Below, piece after piece: positions 17,845-26,617 of a DNA stretch of 64,000 bases; position 1 is the first letter of the stretch; every line of letters begins with the position of its first letter. The notes beneath the pieces are model-generated. The model worked only from the letters and a program-made list of their open reading frames with translations, was not told the origin of the DNA and did no database searches. Position numbers and translations under genes: made by a program. Source of the DNA: Gammaproteobacteria bacterium (lineage in GTDB: Bacteria > Pseudomonadota > Gammaproteobacteria > Eutrophobiales > Eutrophobiaceae); NCBI GenBank assembly GCA_016193395.1, contig JACPSH010000002.1, positions 62,001 to 126,000 of the forward strand, in the 5' to 3' direction.

Positions 17845-18801
17845 ATGACCACCGCAATCGCCTACGACCCTGCCTTCCTTCGCCACGAGACCGGTCAGGG
17901 ACATCCTGAACGCGCGGCGCGGCTGACAACCACCTGGAATCACCTGCGCGAGCAGGCGTGGTTCACGGACCTCGCACCGATTGCCTCCCGGCGCGCCGAA
18001 ATGGAAGACATTCTGGCGGTGCACTCCGGCGACTACATCCGGCGTGCGCGGGAAACCTGCGCTTCCGGCGCCCCGTTCCTCGATTCAATGGATGTGAGCG
18101 TGTGCCCGGAATCCTTCGACATCGCGATGCTTGCCGCCGGAACACCGCTGGCCATTGCAGACGAGGTCGCCGCCGGCCGGATGCAGAACGGCTTCGCGCT
18201 CCTGCGTCCGCCCGGACACCACGCGGAACATGAAATGGCGCTGGGCTTCTGCCTCTTCAACAATGTGGCGATCCTTGCCCGCTACGTGCAGAAGAAGCAT
18301 GGCGTCGACAAGATATTGATCCTCGATTGGGACGTGCATCATGGCAATGGCACGCAGCACACCTTCGAGGAGGATCCCTCGGTCCTGTACGTCAGCACGC
18401 ACCAGTACCCCTTCTATCCGGGTACTGGCGCGGCCTATGAGGAAGGGTTGGGACGCGGGCGCGGCGCAACGCTCAACTGCCCGATGCCGGCCGGCAGCAC
18501 GGACGCTGATTACGAAGCCGCGTTCATGGACCGGATCCTCCCGAAGATCGGCCGCTATCGCCCCGAATTCGTGATCATCTCCGCCGGCTTCGATGCCCAC
18601 GAGGATGACCCGCTGGCGCAGATCTCCCTCAGTACCGGTTTCTTCGGATGGATGACGGAGCGGCTGATGGAGACGGCCGATCAGCACGCCGCCGGACGCA
18701 TCGTTTCCGTTCTGGAAGGAGGATACAATCTGCATCAGTTGCCCCTCTGCGTCGCGCAACACCTCGCGTCCCTGAGCCAGAACCCGGTGATATCGACATG
18801 A
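17845..18801 (+). CDS. Histone deacetylase-like amidohydrolase
   Basis: A 318-residue zinc amidohydrolase of the arginase/deacetylase fold (AcuC / acetylpolyamine amidohydrolase group). Motifs are LLRPPGHHAEH with the paired active-site histidines, LDWDVHHGNGTQ with zinc ligands, and SAGFDAHEDDP with the remaining zinc aspartate. Bacterial members deacetylate polyamines, acetyl-CoA synthetase or other amides; the substrate here is unknown. Its stop overlaps the next start by ATGA, so the two are translationally coupled. Confidence 0.92.
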   Translation: MTTAIAYDPAFLRHETGQGHPERAARLTTTWNHLREQAWFTDLAPIASRRAEMEDILAVHSGDYIRRARETCASGAPFLDSMDVSVCPESFDIAMLAAGTPLAIADEVAAGRMQNGFALLRPPGHHAEHEMALGFCLFNNVAILARYVQKKHGVDKILILDWDVHHGNGTQHTFEEDPSVLYVSTHQYPFYPGTGAAYEEGLGRGRGATLNCPMPAGSTDADYEAAFMDRILPKIGRYRPEFVIISAGFDAHEDDPLAQISLSTGFFGWMTERLMETADQHAAGRIVSVLEGGYNLHQLPLCVAQHLASLSQNPVIST

Positions 18802-19100
18802 AAAGATTCGCGCTGGTTGCCCTGATCCTGATCATAGTCGTCGCCATCAATCTTCCCCATGGCGCCCTCACTGAAGTCGGCATCAGCCCGAATATCCTCA
18901 TCGGGGTACTTGCCGCCCTGATCATCGCCGGGCTCGTATCAAACCAGAACCTCGGGATTATCGCGCTCGTGATCCTCGCCGCGATCGCGGCCAATGTGCC
19001 GCCCGAGATCGCGGCCAACATCGGCTACGACCGCGACATCATGCTGGCGGTCCTCATCGGACTCGTGGTGCTGCCGTTCATTGCGCGGCACCTCTCCTAA
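18798..19100 (+). CDS. Small three-helix membrane protein
   Basis: A 100-residue hydrophobic protein with three likely transmembrane segments: MKRFALVALILIIVVAINL, then ILIGVLAALIIAGLVS plus LGIIALVILAAIAANV, and IMLAVLIGLVVLPFIA. I do not recognise a named family. It overlaps the deacetylase-like gene (ATGA). Its TAA stop is the first three bases of the palindromic element that follows. Confidence 0.75.
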   Translation: MKRFALVALILIIVVAINLPHGALTEVGISPNILIGVLAALIIAGLVSNQNLGIIALVILAAIAANVPPEIAANIGYDRDIMLAVLIGLVVLPFIARHLS

Positions 19101-19257
19101 CAGGTTGTTGAAAAATTCCGTCCATGGACTTTTTCAACTCGAAAAGCAAAAAGTGTGATTTTTGCTTTTCTCCATTTTTCAATGGCTTGAAAAATGGCGG
19201 CGCATCCTGCACCGCTTTATCAGGCTGTTGAAAAGGCTTTTTCAACAGCCTGCTAAG
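19098..19257. repeat. Hairpin-array repeat element, A'-type ends
   Basis: A 160-base element made of four successive hairpins: GTTGAAAAA/TTTTTCAAC (19107-19138), GAAAAGCAAAAA/TTTTTGCTTTTC (19141-19170, 12 bp), CCATTTTTCAA/TTGAAAAATGG (19172-19197, 11 bp) and CAGGCTGTTGAAAA/TTTTCAACAGCCTG (19221-19252, 14 bp). Its outer ends are inverted (TAACAGGTTGTTGAAAA... and ...TTTTCAACAGCCTGCTAA). The left end supplies the stop codon of the preceding membrane-protein gene; the right end lies 3 bases from the stop of the opposite-strand gene. Confidence 0.85.
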
Positions 19258-19259
19258 CC

Positions 19260-19793
19260 CTAGCTGCCGGGCGCGCCCCCGGCCGAGGCACGCGCGGCTT
19301 CAATCACAGGCTGTAGATCATCCAGGCCCGACTGGACCGCCCGCAGACGCGCCCGTTCCTGCTCGATATCCAGCGCATCCGCAAAAGCGCCCAGCAGAGG
19401 TGGATTCCTGAGGAGTGCGTGCCCCTGCATCATCAGGCGGGTCAGGGATTTCGACGGGTCCGCTTGCAGCTTCACCTGCCACAACTGCGCCTTCAGCAGA
19501 CCCAGCCGCTCCGCCAGTTCACGCCGTTCCTTTTCGAGTGAGGCGTATGCAGCGAGCATGGCCTGGTGCCGGACTTCCTCCTTTGGCTCGGCGGATGCCT
19601 GTGCCATGCTTCCCGCGGGTGCCACCAGGACCACCTCCGACCCGGCCTTCCTTGGCGGCCCGGCATCGATCTGTTCGGTCGCGACATCCTGATTCGGGCC
19701 GGTTGAGAGAAAAACATACCCGGCAACACAGCCGAGAACCGCGGCGATGACAGGGACGAGCCTGATCGGCACGCGCGGTCTCGAATGGCGCAT
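19260..19793 (-). CDS. Membrane-anchored coiled-coil protein, uncharacterised
   Basis: A 177-residue protein with a short basic cytoplasmic N-terminus, one transmembrane helix (VPVIAAVLGCVAGYVFLS) and a periplasmic region rich in Glu/Lys/Arg heptads (ASLEKERRELAERLGLLKAQL, ALDIEQERARLRAVQSGLDDL) that should form a coiled coil. I recognise no family. The ATG at 19793 is preferred because GAGGG lies 7-8 bases upstream; the reading frame remains open further upstream without leader-like features. Confidence 0.6.
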   Translation of the reverse strand: MRHSRPRVPIRLVPVIAAVLGCVAGYVFLSTGPNQDVATEQIDAGPPRKAGSEVVLVAPAGSMAQASAEPKEEVRHQAMLAAYASLEKERRELAERLGLLKAQLWQVKLQADPSKSLTRLMMQGHALLRNPPLLGAFADALDIEQERARLRAVQSGLDDLQPVIEAARASAGGAPGS

Positions 19794-19982
19794 GAACATC
19801 ACCCTCAGGTTAAATACCTTTTGTAAACATGTAGATAATGAAGATCTGCTCCGGCGACGTTGCTCAAAAATAACATCATAAAGTACTGTTAACATGCGGA
19901 TTATTAAAGAAAACTGCTTGATTTAGCTCCGCAGATGAACTAGAACTGACCTGAATTCCGCTCGGTTCCTAGATCAAAAACA
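19794..19982. other. AT-rich divergent intergenic region
   Basis: About 190 bases, clearly more AT-rich than the surrounding DNA, between the divergent coiled-coil and PilZ-like genes. It contains A/T tracts and a TGTTAACATG-like inverted sequence near 19888. It should hold promoters for both genes, but I could not fix -10/-35 pairs with confidence. Confidence 0.4.
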
Positions 19983-20501
19983 ATGCTTGCTCAACGAGTT
20001 AGCCAGCTCTCCTGGCAGCCCGCCCGGGATGGGGCCCGGCTTCCGCGGATGCGCCCACTCGAAAAAAGTGCGCCGTTGTGCGATCGCCAGACCGGGTTCA
20101 TTCACCATCCGTCGGGCTTTCCCCTGGAATTCAAGCGCATCTGGTTTGGCGGCCGCGCCCGGCGCGTGGAAGAGGAATTGCATGACATCGGCCTGCTCTT
20201 CGAGTGCGATCGTTACCTGCCGCCGGGCGCGATCATCGAGATCCGCATCCCCCTCCGATCCGAAACCGAGCGATTCCGCGGCCGCGTCGTGCTCGTCCGC
20301 CACAACGGAGAATGCCACGAGATCGGGTTGTGGGTGACTTGCCGGGAAGATGCCGCCCGCATGCGCATCGTCGAGCAGATCTGTCACATTGAATCCTATC
20401 TCAAGCAGAAGAAGTATTCGGAAGGGCCCTACACAATCAACCGCGAGCAAATCGCGGCGGAATGGATCCGGCGCTACGCCGACAGCGTGCCGTCGCTGTA
20501 G
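19983..20501 (+). CDS. PilZ-like domain protein
   Basis: A 172-residue protein whose central part resembles a PilZ beta-barrel: RRVEEELHDIGLLFECDRYLPPGAIIEIRIPL, then RFRGRVVLVRHNG and HEIGLWVTC, followed by a helical tail (MRIVEQICHIESYLKQKK). PilZ domains often bind cyclic di-GMP through RxxxR and D/NxSxxG; here the second motif is reduced to HDIGLLF and no clear RxxxR is present, so nucleotide binding is doubtful. Start at ATG 19983 follows AT-rich DNA; ATG 20049 is an alternative. Confidence 0.6.
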   Translation: MLAQRVSQLSWQPARDGARLPRMRPLEKSAPLCDRQTGFIHHPSGFPLEFKRIWFGGRARRVEEELHDIGLLFECDRYLPPGAIIEIRIPLRSETERFRGRVVLVRHNGECHEIGLWVTCREDAARMRIVEQICHIESYLKQKKYSEGPYTINREQIAAEWIRRYADSVPSL

Positions 20502-20549
20502 CTCACGGACGGTCGCCGGTTTTTCCTTCCGTGGAGCGGGCCGAATTCC

Positions 20550-21185
20550 TTACACGGGACAACGGACCCCCGTCCCGCCAAGACCGCAATAGCTGCCCGG
20601 ATTCTTGGCAAGATATTGCTGATGATAATCCTCGGCATAGTAGAACTCCGGGACGTCCCGGATCTCGGTCGTGATCTCGCCAAACCCGACCCTTCCCAGC
20701 GCCTCGCCGTAAACCCGCGATGATTCCTCCGCGGCCCGCCTTTGCCGCGCATCATGGACGTAAATTCCGGAGCGGTATTGCGTACCCACATCGTTGCCCT
20801 GGCGCATGCCCTGCGTCGGATTATGCGCCTCCCAGAACACTTGCAGCAGCCGCTCGTAGGACACTTGCCCCGGATCGTAAATCACCTGCACGACTTCGTT
20901 GTGGCCGGTGTGCCCTGTGCAGACTTCTTCGTACCTCGGATTGCGGGTATAGCCCCCCGCGTATCCGACCGCGGTCGAATACACGCCCGGCACCTGCCAG
21001 AACTTGCGTTCGGCGCCCCAGAAGCAGCCCAACCCGAACAGCGCAGTTTCCATTCCCGCCGGAAACGGCGGCTTGATGAAATGGCCGTTGACAAAGTGAC
21101 GGTTCGCAATCGGCATTTCCGCGTCGCGCCCGGGCAGCGCCTCGGCGCGATCCGGCATGTCGAGCTTTTTGTTCAGCAGACGCAT
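20550..21185 (-). CDS. msrA: Peptide methionine sulfoxide reductase A
   Basis: Reduces methionine-S-sulfoxide in proteins. The catalytic motif GLGCFWGAE carries the nucleophilic cysteine, followed by [47 protein letters not shown] and [20 protein letters not shown], whose cysteine is a candidate resolving residue. At 211 residues it resembles the longer E. coli-type form with an N-terminal extension (LLNKKLDMP). It is cytoplasmic; no leader is seen. Confidence 0.96.
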   Translation of the reverse strand: MRLLNKKLDMPDRAEALPGRDAEMPIANRHFVNGHFIKPPFPAGMETALFGLGCFWGAERKFWQVPGVYSTAVGYAGGYTRNPRYEEVCTGHTGHNEVVQVIYDPGQVSYERLLQVFWEAHNPTQGMRQGNDVGTQYRSGIYVHDARQRRAAEESSRVYGEALGRVGFGEITTEIRDVPEFYYAEDYHQQYLAKNPGSYCGLGGTGVRCPV

Positions 21186-21203
21186 GTGATCGGATGCGCC
21201 GGA

Positions 21204-21968
21204 TCAGACTTTGGGTCCGGGAGACGGTTCACCGGCAGCGGCCGCCGGAACCGTGGCGGAAAAGATCTCCTTGTAGCCGATATACAGGCTCGCCATCACC
21301 ATCGGCAGAAATACCAGCCACCCCAATCCCATGGGAATGGTTGCAATGATGGCCAGGAACAGGCCCACCACGCCGTAAACCAGGAATGGCATGATATTGG
21401 CCAGGCAGCCGTTGAAACTCTGCTTCATCGCGTCCGCGGCATTCTTGCGATCGAGCACGATCAGCGCCGGCGCAAACCAGACCGCCATCAACAGCGGCAC
21501 GCTAAGTCCGATGGCGACCAGCACGGGGAGGAGCAGCACGCCAAAGTTGACGCTGATGCCTGAGGCATTCCCGGATTGCATGGCGCTTGCGAACTGTCCG
21601 AAGTTGAATCCGAACAATAACGCACCCAGCGCGGCGATAAGGATGATTCCGATCAGCCCGGCCGTGTAGAAAACGCCGAGGAGCAGAAGTTGGGCGGCGT
21701 CGGCCGAAAAGCCGGCGAATAGATGGTTGATTTCGAGTTTGCCGCCGCTGTCCTGCGACTTGCAGCCGAGCACCAACCCTCCGGCAAACACCGGCGACAG
21801 GATCTGGGACACGAGCCCTCCGACGACGGGCAACAGTTTCAGTAAAAAGTAGACGATGAACATCAGGACCGTGACGCCGATCCACGTCAGCGGGTCACGC
21901 TTGAAGTAATCGAACCCGTCCAGAAGCCACCCCGCCCCGCGTCCCGCCTCTGCTGTCCTGATCTGCAT
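21204..21968 (-). CDS. BPSS1780-family multi-pass membrane protein
   Basis: A 254-residue membrane protein with about six transmembrane helices and the family pattern RGAGWLLDGFDYFKRDPLTWIGVTVLMFIVY near the start, VFAGGLVLGC with an associated loop, and ALIVLDRKNAADAMKQSF before the last helices. The function of this family is unknown. It lies 18 bases upstream of msrA on the same strand, so co-transcription is likely. Confidence 0.75.
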   Translation of the reverse strand: MQIRTAEAGRGAGWLLDGFDYFKRDPLTWIGVTVLMFIVYFLLKLLPVVGGLVSQILSPVFAGGLVLGCKSQDSGGKLEINHLFAGFSADAAQLLLLGVFYTAGLIGIILIAALGALLFGFNFGQFASAMQSGNASGISVNFGVLLLPVLVAIGLSVPLLMAVWFAPALIVLDRKNAADAMKQSFNGCLANIMPFLVYGVVGLFLAIIATIPMGLGWLVFLPMVMASLYIGYKEIFSATVPAAAAGEPSPGPKV

Positions 21969-22072
21969 GACGTGTCACCTCCGGATTGTCCACCCGCGCG
22001 CGCTCGGTAGCGGCGCCTGTGCCCATCCAAAATAGGCGAAAAGCCCGGCTGCGGCAATCGCGCCCGCCTCGT

Positions 22073-23518
22073 TCACTGCGTCGCGCGCCCCATGATCGCC
22101 CGGCGCAGCGCGGCGGCATCCACATTGCCGCCCGGCACAACCCGGCGGCCGCGCACTTCCAGCCCGAGTTCCGCGTACGGCAAGGCCAGATCCGGGAATT
22201 GATCGGAATCGACGAAACGGCGGTAGAGCGGCATGAAGACCGGCATCCCCGCCAGTCCATCGAGCGTCTCCAGGAATTCCGCCGCCAGCCACATGCGCGG
22301 CTCCGCCAGGCAGCAATCATGGAACCGGGAAAGCACGCGGTCCAGTGACTGACCGTTGCGGCGCAACTGCAGATCGGCGATCAGGGCCATGGCGGCCCCG
22401 CTCCAGTAGACGCGCATGAACAGACGCCTTTTCAGCATGTCGTGCGTGGCCTCGTTCAACGTCACGCCGGCTTCCGTCTCACCCATGCCGCGTTGAAATC
22501 CATCGTGCAGCTTCTGCCATGCCTGAGGAGCGGCGAGCACGCCGGACCGCGCGCGCAACACGTTCTGATAATACGTGGCCAGTCCTTCCGCCAGCCATTC
22601 CCCGTCTTCATGCAGGTTTGGATGCAGCATGTGGCTGAGTTCATGCACCAGCACCCAGTCTGCGCGGAATTCCTCCGCCGGACGCGTTTGGTCGATGAAC
22701 AGTTGGGCCGCCGCGCCGCCCCCGCGCAGCACCTGGCCCCAGGGAACCGGCTCAACACCCCTGCCGAGCGGCACCACCAGGACCTGCGGCGCATCCAGTG
22801 GAAATAGGCCATACGCCCCCGCGACTGCGGCGGCACCCTCCCCGATCCATTTTCGAATCGCAGCCTGGTCCGGCGCCGGACGGCCCTCCAGTACAGCCAG
22901 CCGCAACTTCGCGCCGGACACCTCGACCGCCTCCATTTCGAACCGGCCGATGGCCACGAGCGCCGGCCAATCGCGCGGGGTTGTGCCGATAGCGAAGATC
23001 GCGGCATCTTCCGAATCCAGGCGTTGCGGCCATGGAGCGGAAACGGACATGCCTTCCGGCAGTTGGAATCGCAGCGTGATTGGCTGTCTGTCCCCGACTG
23101 GCGGCAACCACAGCCACGCGTCAGGCGCAGTCAGCACGGCATGTTCTCCCGCGGCGCCCAGTTCCGGGAACCGGCGGGCGCGCGCGATCGCCCGCAGGTC
23201 CACCGTGTAGTTCACCAGGCTGCTCTCGCCGCCGCGCGGGAGCGCGATGGATCCATCCAACTGCACGGGCGACCCTACCGTCCGGCCATTGATGCGCACG
23301 TGCCCGAGATACTTCCTGGCGGAACCGTCTTGCGCCTCCAGTGCCTGCGGCGCGGGCGCCGGGAATTGCGCTTCAACCGTGAGCGTCGCCAAGTCCGCGG
23401 AAACCATCACCTCGTAATTCGCCGCCGCACACACGGCGGTTGAGGCCAGCAGCAGGCTGCATGACAGGGCGCAGCGCCGGATCAACAGTCCTGCACAACA
23501 AGCTCGCGGGCGATACAT
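22073..23518 (-). CDS. Exported gluzincin-type metallopeptidase-like protein
   Basis: A 481-residue protein with an N-terminal signal peptide (to about residue 33). A zinc-binding HELSH motif is at residues 292-296, followed by EGEWLAEGLATYY-like sequence in which E311 could be the third ligand. The domain before it looks like the beta-rich N-terminal region of M1/M61 peptidases. The gap between HExxH and E311 is shorter than the 18 residues usual in M1, so I place it only in the wider gluzincin group. Periplasmic or surface location is predicted. Confidence 0.7.
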   Translation of the reverse strand: MYRPRACCAGLLIRRCALSCSLLLASTAVCAAANYEVMVSADLATLTVEAQFPAPAPQALEAQDGSARKYLGHVRINGRTVGSPVQLDGSIALPRGGESSLVNYTVDLRAIARARRFPELGAAGEHAVLTAPDAWLWLPPVGDRQPITLRFQLPEGMSVSAPWPQRLDSEDAAIFAIGTTPRDWPALVAIGRFEMEAVEVSGAKLRLAVLEGRPAPDQAAIRKWIGEGAAAVAGAYGLFPLDAPQVLVVPLGRGVEPVPWGQVLRGGGAAAQLFIDQTRPAEEFRADWVLVHELSHMLHPNLHEDGEWLAEGLATYYQNVLRARSGVLAAPQAWQKLHDGFQRGMGETEAGVTLNEATHDMLKRRLFMRVYWSGAAMALIADLQLRRNGQSLDRVLSRFHDCCLAEPRMWLAAEFLETLDGLAGMPVFMPLYRRFVDSDQFPDLALPYAELGLEVRGRRVVPGGNVDAAALRRAIMGRATQ

Positions 23519-23607
23519 GGGTGATGAGAAGAAAGAAGTTGGTGCGGGGTTCCTCGCCTAGACTAACATGATTGCTCCGGCAATCCGGTTCCCGCCGTCT
23601 GAAGCAG

Positions 23608-25020
23608 ATGAAATTCACCGCCCGCCTGACGCTGTCCCTGATGTTCTGCGTTACGACCTGCACTGGCGCCGAACCGACAGCGCAGCAGATCGACGGACTG
23701 ATCGCGGGCATCGCGGCGGCACGTGTCGAACTGGACATACCGGCCGTCGCCTTGACGCTGGTGAACCCGGATCGCGTGTTGTGGTCGGGCGCCTTCGGCA
23801 CGGCCGATCGAGCCAGCGGACGTCCGGCGGATGCGCGAACCTTGTTCCGTATCGGCTCGATCACGAAAATATTCACCGCGCTCGCCCTGCTGATCGCGCA
23901 GGAGGACGGCCGCCTTGATCTGGACGCGCGCGCTGCCGCCATCGTTCCGGTTTTCCCCATGCGCAACCCCTGGGAATCGACGCATCCTGTGCGCGTCGCG
24001 GATCTCCTGGAACTCACCGCCGGACTGCCAGACATGAGCCGAGCCGAATTCGACCATAATGAGCCCATGACACCGCGCCAGGCGCTTGACTGGAAGGCCG
24101 CCGACCGACAGGCCCAGTGGCCGCCCAGCCTGCACCTCTCCTACACCAACGTCGCACCGGGGCTTGCCGCCCTCGTTCTGGAGGAGGCGACCGGGATGCG
24201 CTACGAGGATTTTGTGCGTGAACGGATTTTCGCCCCCTTGGGCATGGATTCGGCGGGGTTCAGCGGCGACGCGGACACGCTCTCGCGACTTGCGACGGGA
24301 TATGACTCCGACGGCGTGAAGGTCATCCCATACTGGCATATCCTCTATCGCGCATCCGGCGCGATCAACGTGCTGCCGGCACAGATGGGTCCGTTCATAC
24401 AGTTATTGTTGAACCGCGGCGCCCATCGCGGCCGGCAACTCATCAGCGCCGCGGCCATCGAGCGCATGGAAACGCCGGGCGCGACGCTCGCCGCAAGTAC
24501 CGGGCTGCGTTTCGGCTACGGACTTGGCAATTACACCTGGCTGCGCCGGGGCGTATTGTTCCACGGTCATGGCGGCGATGGCGATGGATTCCTTGCGCGT
24601 CTGGGCTACAGCCGCGAACAGGCCATGGGCTATATCGTAGTCATCAATGTATTTCGGAGCGCGGATCTGAACCGAATCCGCCACCTGATTGAGGATTTCA
24701 TTGCCGCGGAATCGTCGGCGCGGCCGCCGCCGCCCTATTCGATTGCCCCGGAACGACTTGATGCCTTGGCCGGTTCGTACGAGCCGGTGACCTGGAGATT
24801 TGACGGAGAAAGCGCGGCATCCCGCCGCGGGCTGCTCATTGAAGTTGACGGGGCTGAACTCAAAACCCGGCGCGGCGGCGCAATACGCCGCCTTATCCCG
24901 GTCAATGACAACCATTTCCGGTATGCCCGCGACAGCGTTTCCACATCCGCTTTCATCGACTATGAAGGACGCCTATATTTCCAGGACGAAAACGGCAATT
25001 ACGTCAAGGAGCAGAAATGA
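23608..25020 (+). CDS. Exported beta-lactamase-related serine hydrolase
   Basis: A 470-residue protein with a signal peptide (MKFTARLTLSLMFCVTTCTGA) and a class C beta-lactamase/D-alanyl-D-alanine carboxypeptidase fold. The SxxK nucleophile motif is SITK in TLFRIGSITKIFTALALL, the YxN motif is SYTNVAPG, and a KTG-like box is replaced by HGHGGDGDGF. Related enzymes include esterases and peptidases, so antibiotic resistance should not be assumed. The residues after about 365 form a separate beta-rich domain. It overlaps the next gene by ATGA. Confidence 0.85.
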   Translation: MKFTARLTLSLMFCVTTCTGAEPTAQQIDGLIAGIAAARVELDIPAVALTLVNPDRVLWSGAFGTADRASGRPADARTLFRIGSITKIFTALALLIAQEDGRLDLDARAAAIVPVFPMRNPWESTHPVRVADLLELTAGLPDMSRAEFDHNEPMTPRQALDWKAADRQAQWPPSLHLSYTNVAPGLAALVLEEATGMRYEDFVRERIFAPLGMDSAGFSGDADTLSRLATGYDSDGVKVIPYWHILYRASGAINVLPAQMGPFIQLLLNRGAHRGRQLISAAAIERMETPGATLAASTGLRFGYGLGNYTWLRRGVLFHGHGGDGDGFLARLGYSREQAMGYIVVINVFRSADLNRIRHLIEDFIAAESSARPPPPYSIAPERLDALAGSYEPVTWRFDGESAASRRGLLIEVDGAELKTRRGGAIRRLIPVNDNHFRYARDSVSTSAFIDYEGRLYFQDENGNYVKEQK

Positions 25021-25286
25021 ATCTTCCTGCTACGTTCCGCTTTTACGCCGGACTGAATGAACACCTGCCGCCTTCCTTCAGGATGCGAACGCTTTCCGTT
25101 TCCCTCCGCGGACGCGTTTCCATTCGGCAGACGACTGACTCGCTGGGGATCCCCAGCGACGCAATCGATCTCATCCTCGTCAACGGCGACCCGGTCGATC
25201 CCGCGTACGCCGTCCAGCCTGGGGATCGCGTCAGCATTTACCCGAAATTCGAGACATTCGATATATCCATTCTTCGGCGCCACTGA
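25017..25286 (+). CDS. Stand-alone MoaD/ThiS-like ubiquitin-fold protein (Ub-Mut7-C type)
   Basis: An 89-residue beta-grasp protein: ATFRFYAGLNEHLPP, TTDSLGIPSDAIDLILVNGDPVDPAYAVQPGDRVSIYP. This is the pattern of the ubiquitin-like domain normally fused to a Mut7-C PIN-type RNase domain. Here the RNase part is absent and the protein ends in FDISILRRH, without the C-terminal Gly-Gly used by MoaD and ThiS as sulfur carriers. It overlaps the serine hydrolase stop (ATGA), so the two are coupled. Function unknown. Confidence 0.7.
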   Translation: MNLPATFRFYAGLNEHLPPSFRMRTLSVSLRGRVSIRQTTDSLGIPSDAIDLILVNGDPVDPAYAVQPGDRVSIYPKFETFDISILRRH

Positions 25287-25333
25287 GTCCGTTTGGTAAA
25301 ACGCAAAACGCCGGACAGTGGCAGGATAATCAA

Positions 25334-25891
25334 GTGGAAAAAACGTTTATCAGTGCAGGCGAATTGCTCGCGGATTCCTTCCGCCTCGCGGCGCGCATAT
25401 ACCGAAGCGGGTACCGCCCGGATTTCGTCATCGGCATCTGGCGGGGCGGCGCACCCGTTGCGGCCCCGATCCATGAGTACCTGCAGGTCCGTGGCATCAG
25501 GGCGGATCACATCGCCATCAAGGCTTCTTCGTACACGGGGATCGACCAACGGTCCAGGACGGTGGAAGTCGCGGGCCTCGAGCCTCTCCTCGAACGTGTC
25601 CGCGGGGAGCACGCCTTGCTGCTCGTGGACGATGTATTCGACACGGGTCTCACGCTGCAGGCGATCGTGACCCGGCTGTGCGCCGCCGCCGACCCTCACA
25701 CCCCCGCGCAGATCCGTATCGCCTGCCCGTGGTACAAGCCCGCCCGCAACCGCACACCACTTCGTCCTGACTTCTACCTGCACGAAACCGAGCGCTGGCT
25801 TGTGTTTCCGCACGAGCTTGCGGGGCTCACGCCCGCGGAAATCCGGCAAAAGCCGGACCTGAAACAGGTGTTCAGCGAACTCGACCTTTGA
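25334..25891 (+). CDS. Phosphoribosyltransferase-family protein
   Basis: A 185-residue type I PRTase fold protein. The PRPP-binding loop is LLLVDDVFDTGLTLQ and the early loop is DFVIGIWRGGAPVA. It resembles hypoxanthine/xanthine PRTase-like proteins; the purine substrate cannot be fixed from sequence. The GTG start has AGGA about 9 bases upstream. It probably belongs with the two genes before it. Confidence 0.82.
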   Translation: MEKTFISAGELLADSFRLAARIYRSGYRPDFVIGIWRGGAPVAAPIHEYLQVRGIRADHIAIKASSYTGIDQRSRTVEVAGLEPLLERVRGEHALLLVDDVFDTGLTLQAIVTRLCAAADPHTPAQIRIACPWYKPARNRTPLRPDFYLHETERWLVFPHELAGLTPAEIRQKPDLKQVFSELDL

Positions 25892-25939
25892 TTCTCGGCG
25901 GATTCCGGGACCGATCGTCGGCTTTATACCCTGCTGTCG

Positions 25940-26081
25940 CTGTGAATTAATTATTCATTAATAGAATAAAAAAATATATTGTTATATATAAATAATCTTA
26001 AATAAATGTTGCGATGCACCAATGACCCTCTTATGATGCACCGCAACAAACACCTTATCAGCGTCAACCGAGGAACCACAT
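25940..26081. promoter_or_regulatory. AT-rich upstream region of the phasin gene
   Basis: A strikingly AT-rich tract (about 25945-26005, runs such as TTAATTATTCATTAATAG and ATATATAAATAATC) precedes the phasin start in otherwise GC-rich DNA. Downstream of it GATGCACC occurs twice as a direct repeat (26013-26020 and 26035-26042), a possible operator. The tract could act as an UP element giving high expression; a specific -10/-35 pair could not be fixed. Confidence 0.45.
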
Positions 26082-26396
26082 ATGAACGCCCAGATTGAAA
26101 AGTATTTTGCGCCGGTACAGGAACTCAATACCCTGACCGTGGATAACGTCGAGAAGATCGTCGCTCTCCAGGTCAAGCGGATTGAAGAAAACGCGAAGAT
26201 CGGACTCGAACAGCTCAAGGCCGCGGCAGCCGTGAAGGACGTCGATGGCCTGAAGGACTACCTGAGCAATTACGCCGAGGCCCTGCGCCAGATCAGCGAG
26301 CACACGGTTGAAGACCTGCGCACGGTTTTTGATCTGGGCAACGCGTTCAGCAGCGAAGCCCGGCGGATCTTCAAGGATGCGATGAAGGTCAACTGA
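26082..26396 (+). CDS. Phasin-family protein
   Basis: A 104-residue amphipathic helical protein of the phasin family: LNTLTVDNVEKIVALQVKRIEENAKIGLEQLKAAAAV and LSNYAEALRQISEHTVEDLRTVFDLG. Phasins coat polyhydroxyalkanoate granules and are often very abundant, which fits the AT-rich upstream region and the strong terminator after the gene. No PHA synthase is in this window, so a link to storage granules is by family only. Confidence 0.85.
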   Translation: MNAQIEKYFAPVQELNTLTVDNVEKIVALQVKRIEENAKIGLEQLKAAAAVKDVDGLKDYLSNYAEALRQISEHTVEDLRTVFDLGNAFSSEARRIFKDAMKVN

Positions 26397-26447
26397 TCCC
26401 CCTCTCCGCTACAGACTTCCTCTAACCGGGAAGTCAGCGGAATTCTC

Positions 26448-26476
26448 AAGCCGCCCGCCTTGGGCGGCTTTTTTTT
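26448..26476 (+). terminator. Rho-independent terminator after the phasin gene
   Basis: A 9-bp GC-rich stem AAGCCGCCC/GGGCGGCTT with loop GCCTT, followed by a run of T's (26469-26476). This is the clearest intrinsic terminator in the window and isolates the phasin gene as a single transcription unit. Confidence 0.93.
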
Positions 26477-26617
26477 ACTTGTCGTTCGGCGGCAGGCCGG
26501 ATTTGTCGGGCGCCACGGACTAGATTCCGCGTGTCATGGCCCCTCTAAATCATTGAATGTACGCGCTGCAATGCATTAAGTTGCGATTCCCTGGTTGTCT
26601 ACCGGTCACATAGCCGC

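Noticed and set aside
23608-25020. Beta-lactamase-like gene as an antibiotic-resistance gene
   Set aside because: SxxK and YxN motifs are shared by many esterases and peptidases, and the KTG box is not canonical.
26414-26435. GACTTCC/GGGAAGTC hairpin after the phasin gene as a second terminator
   Set aside because: It lacks a T-run and is followed at once by a much stronger terminator at 26448-26476.
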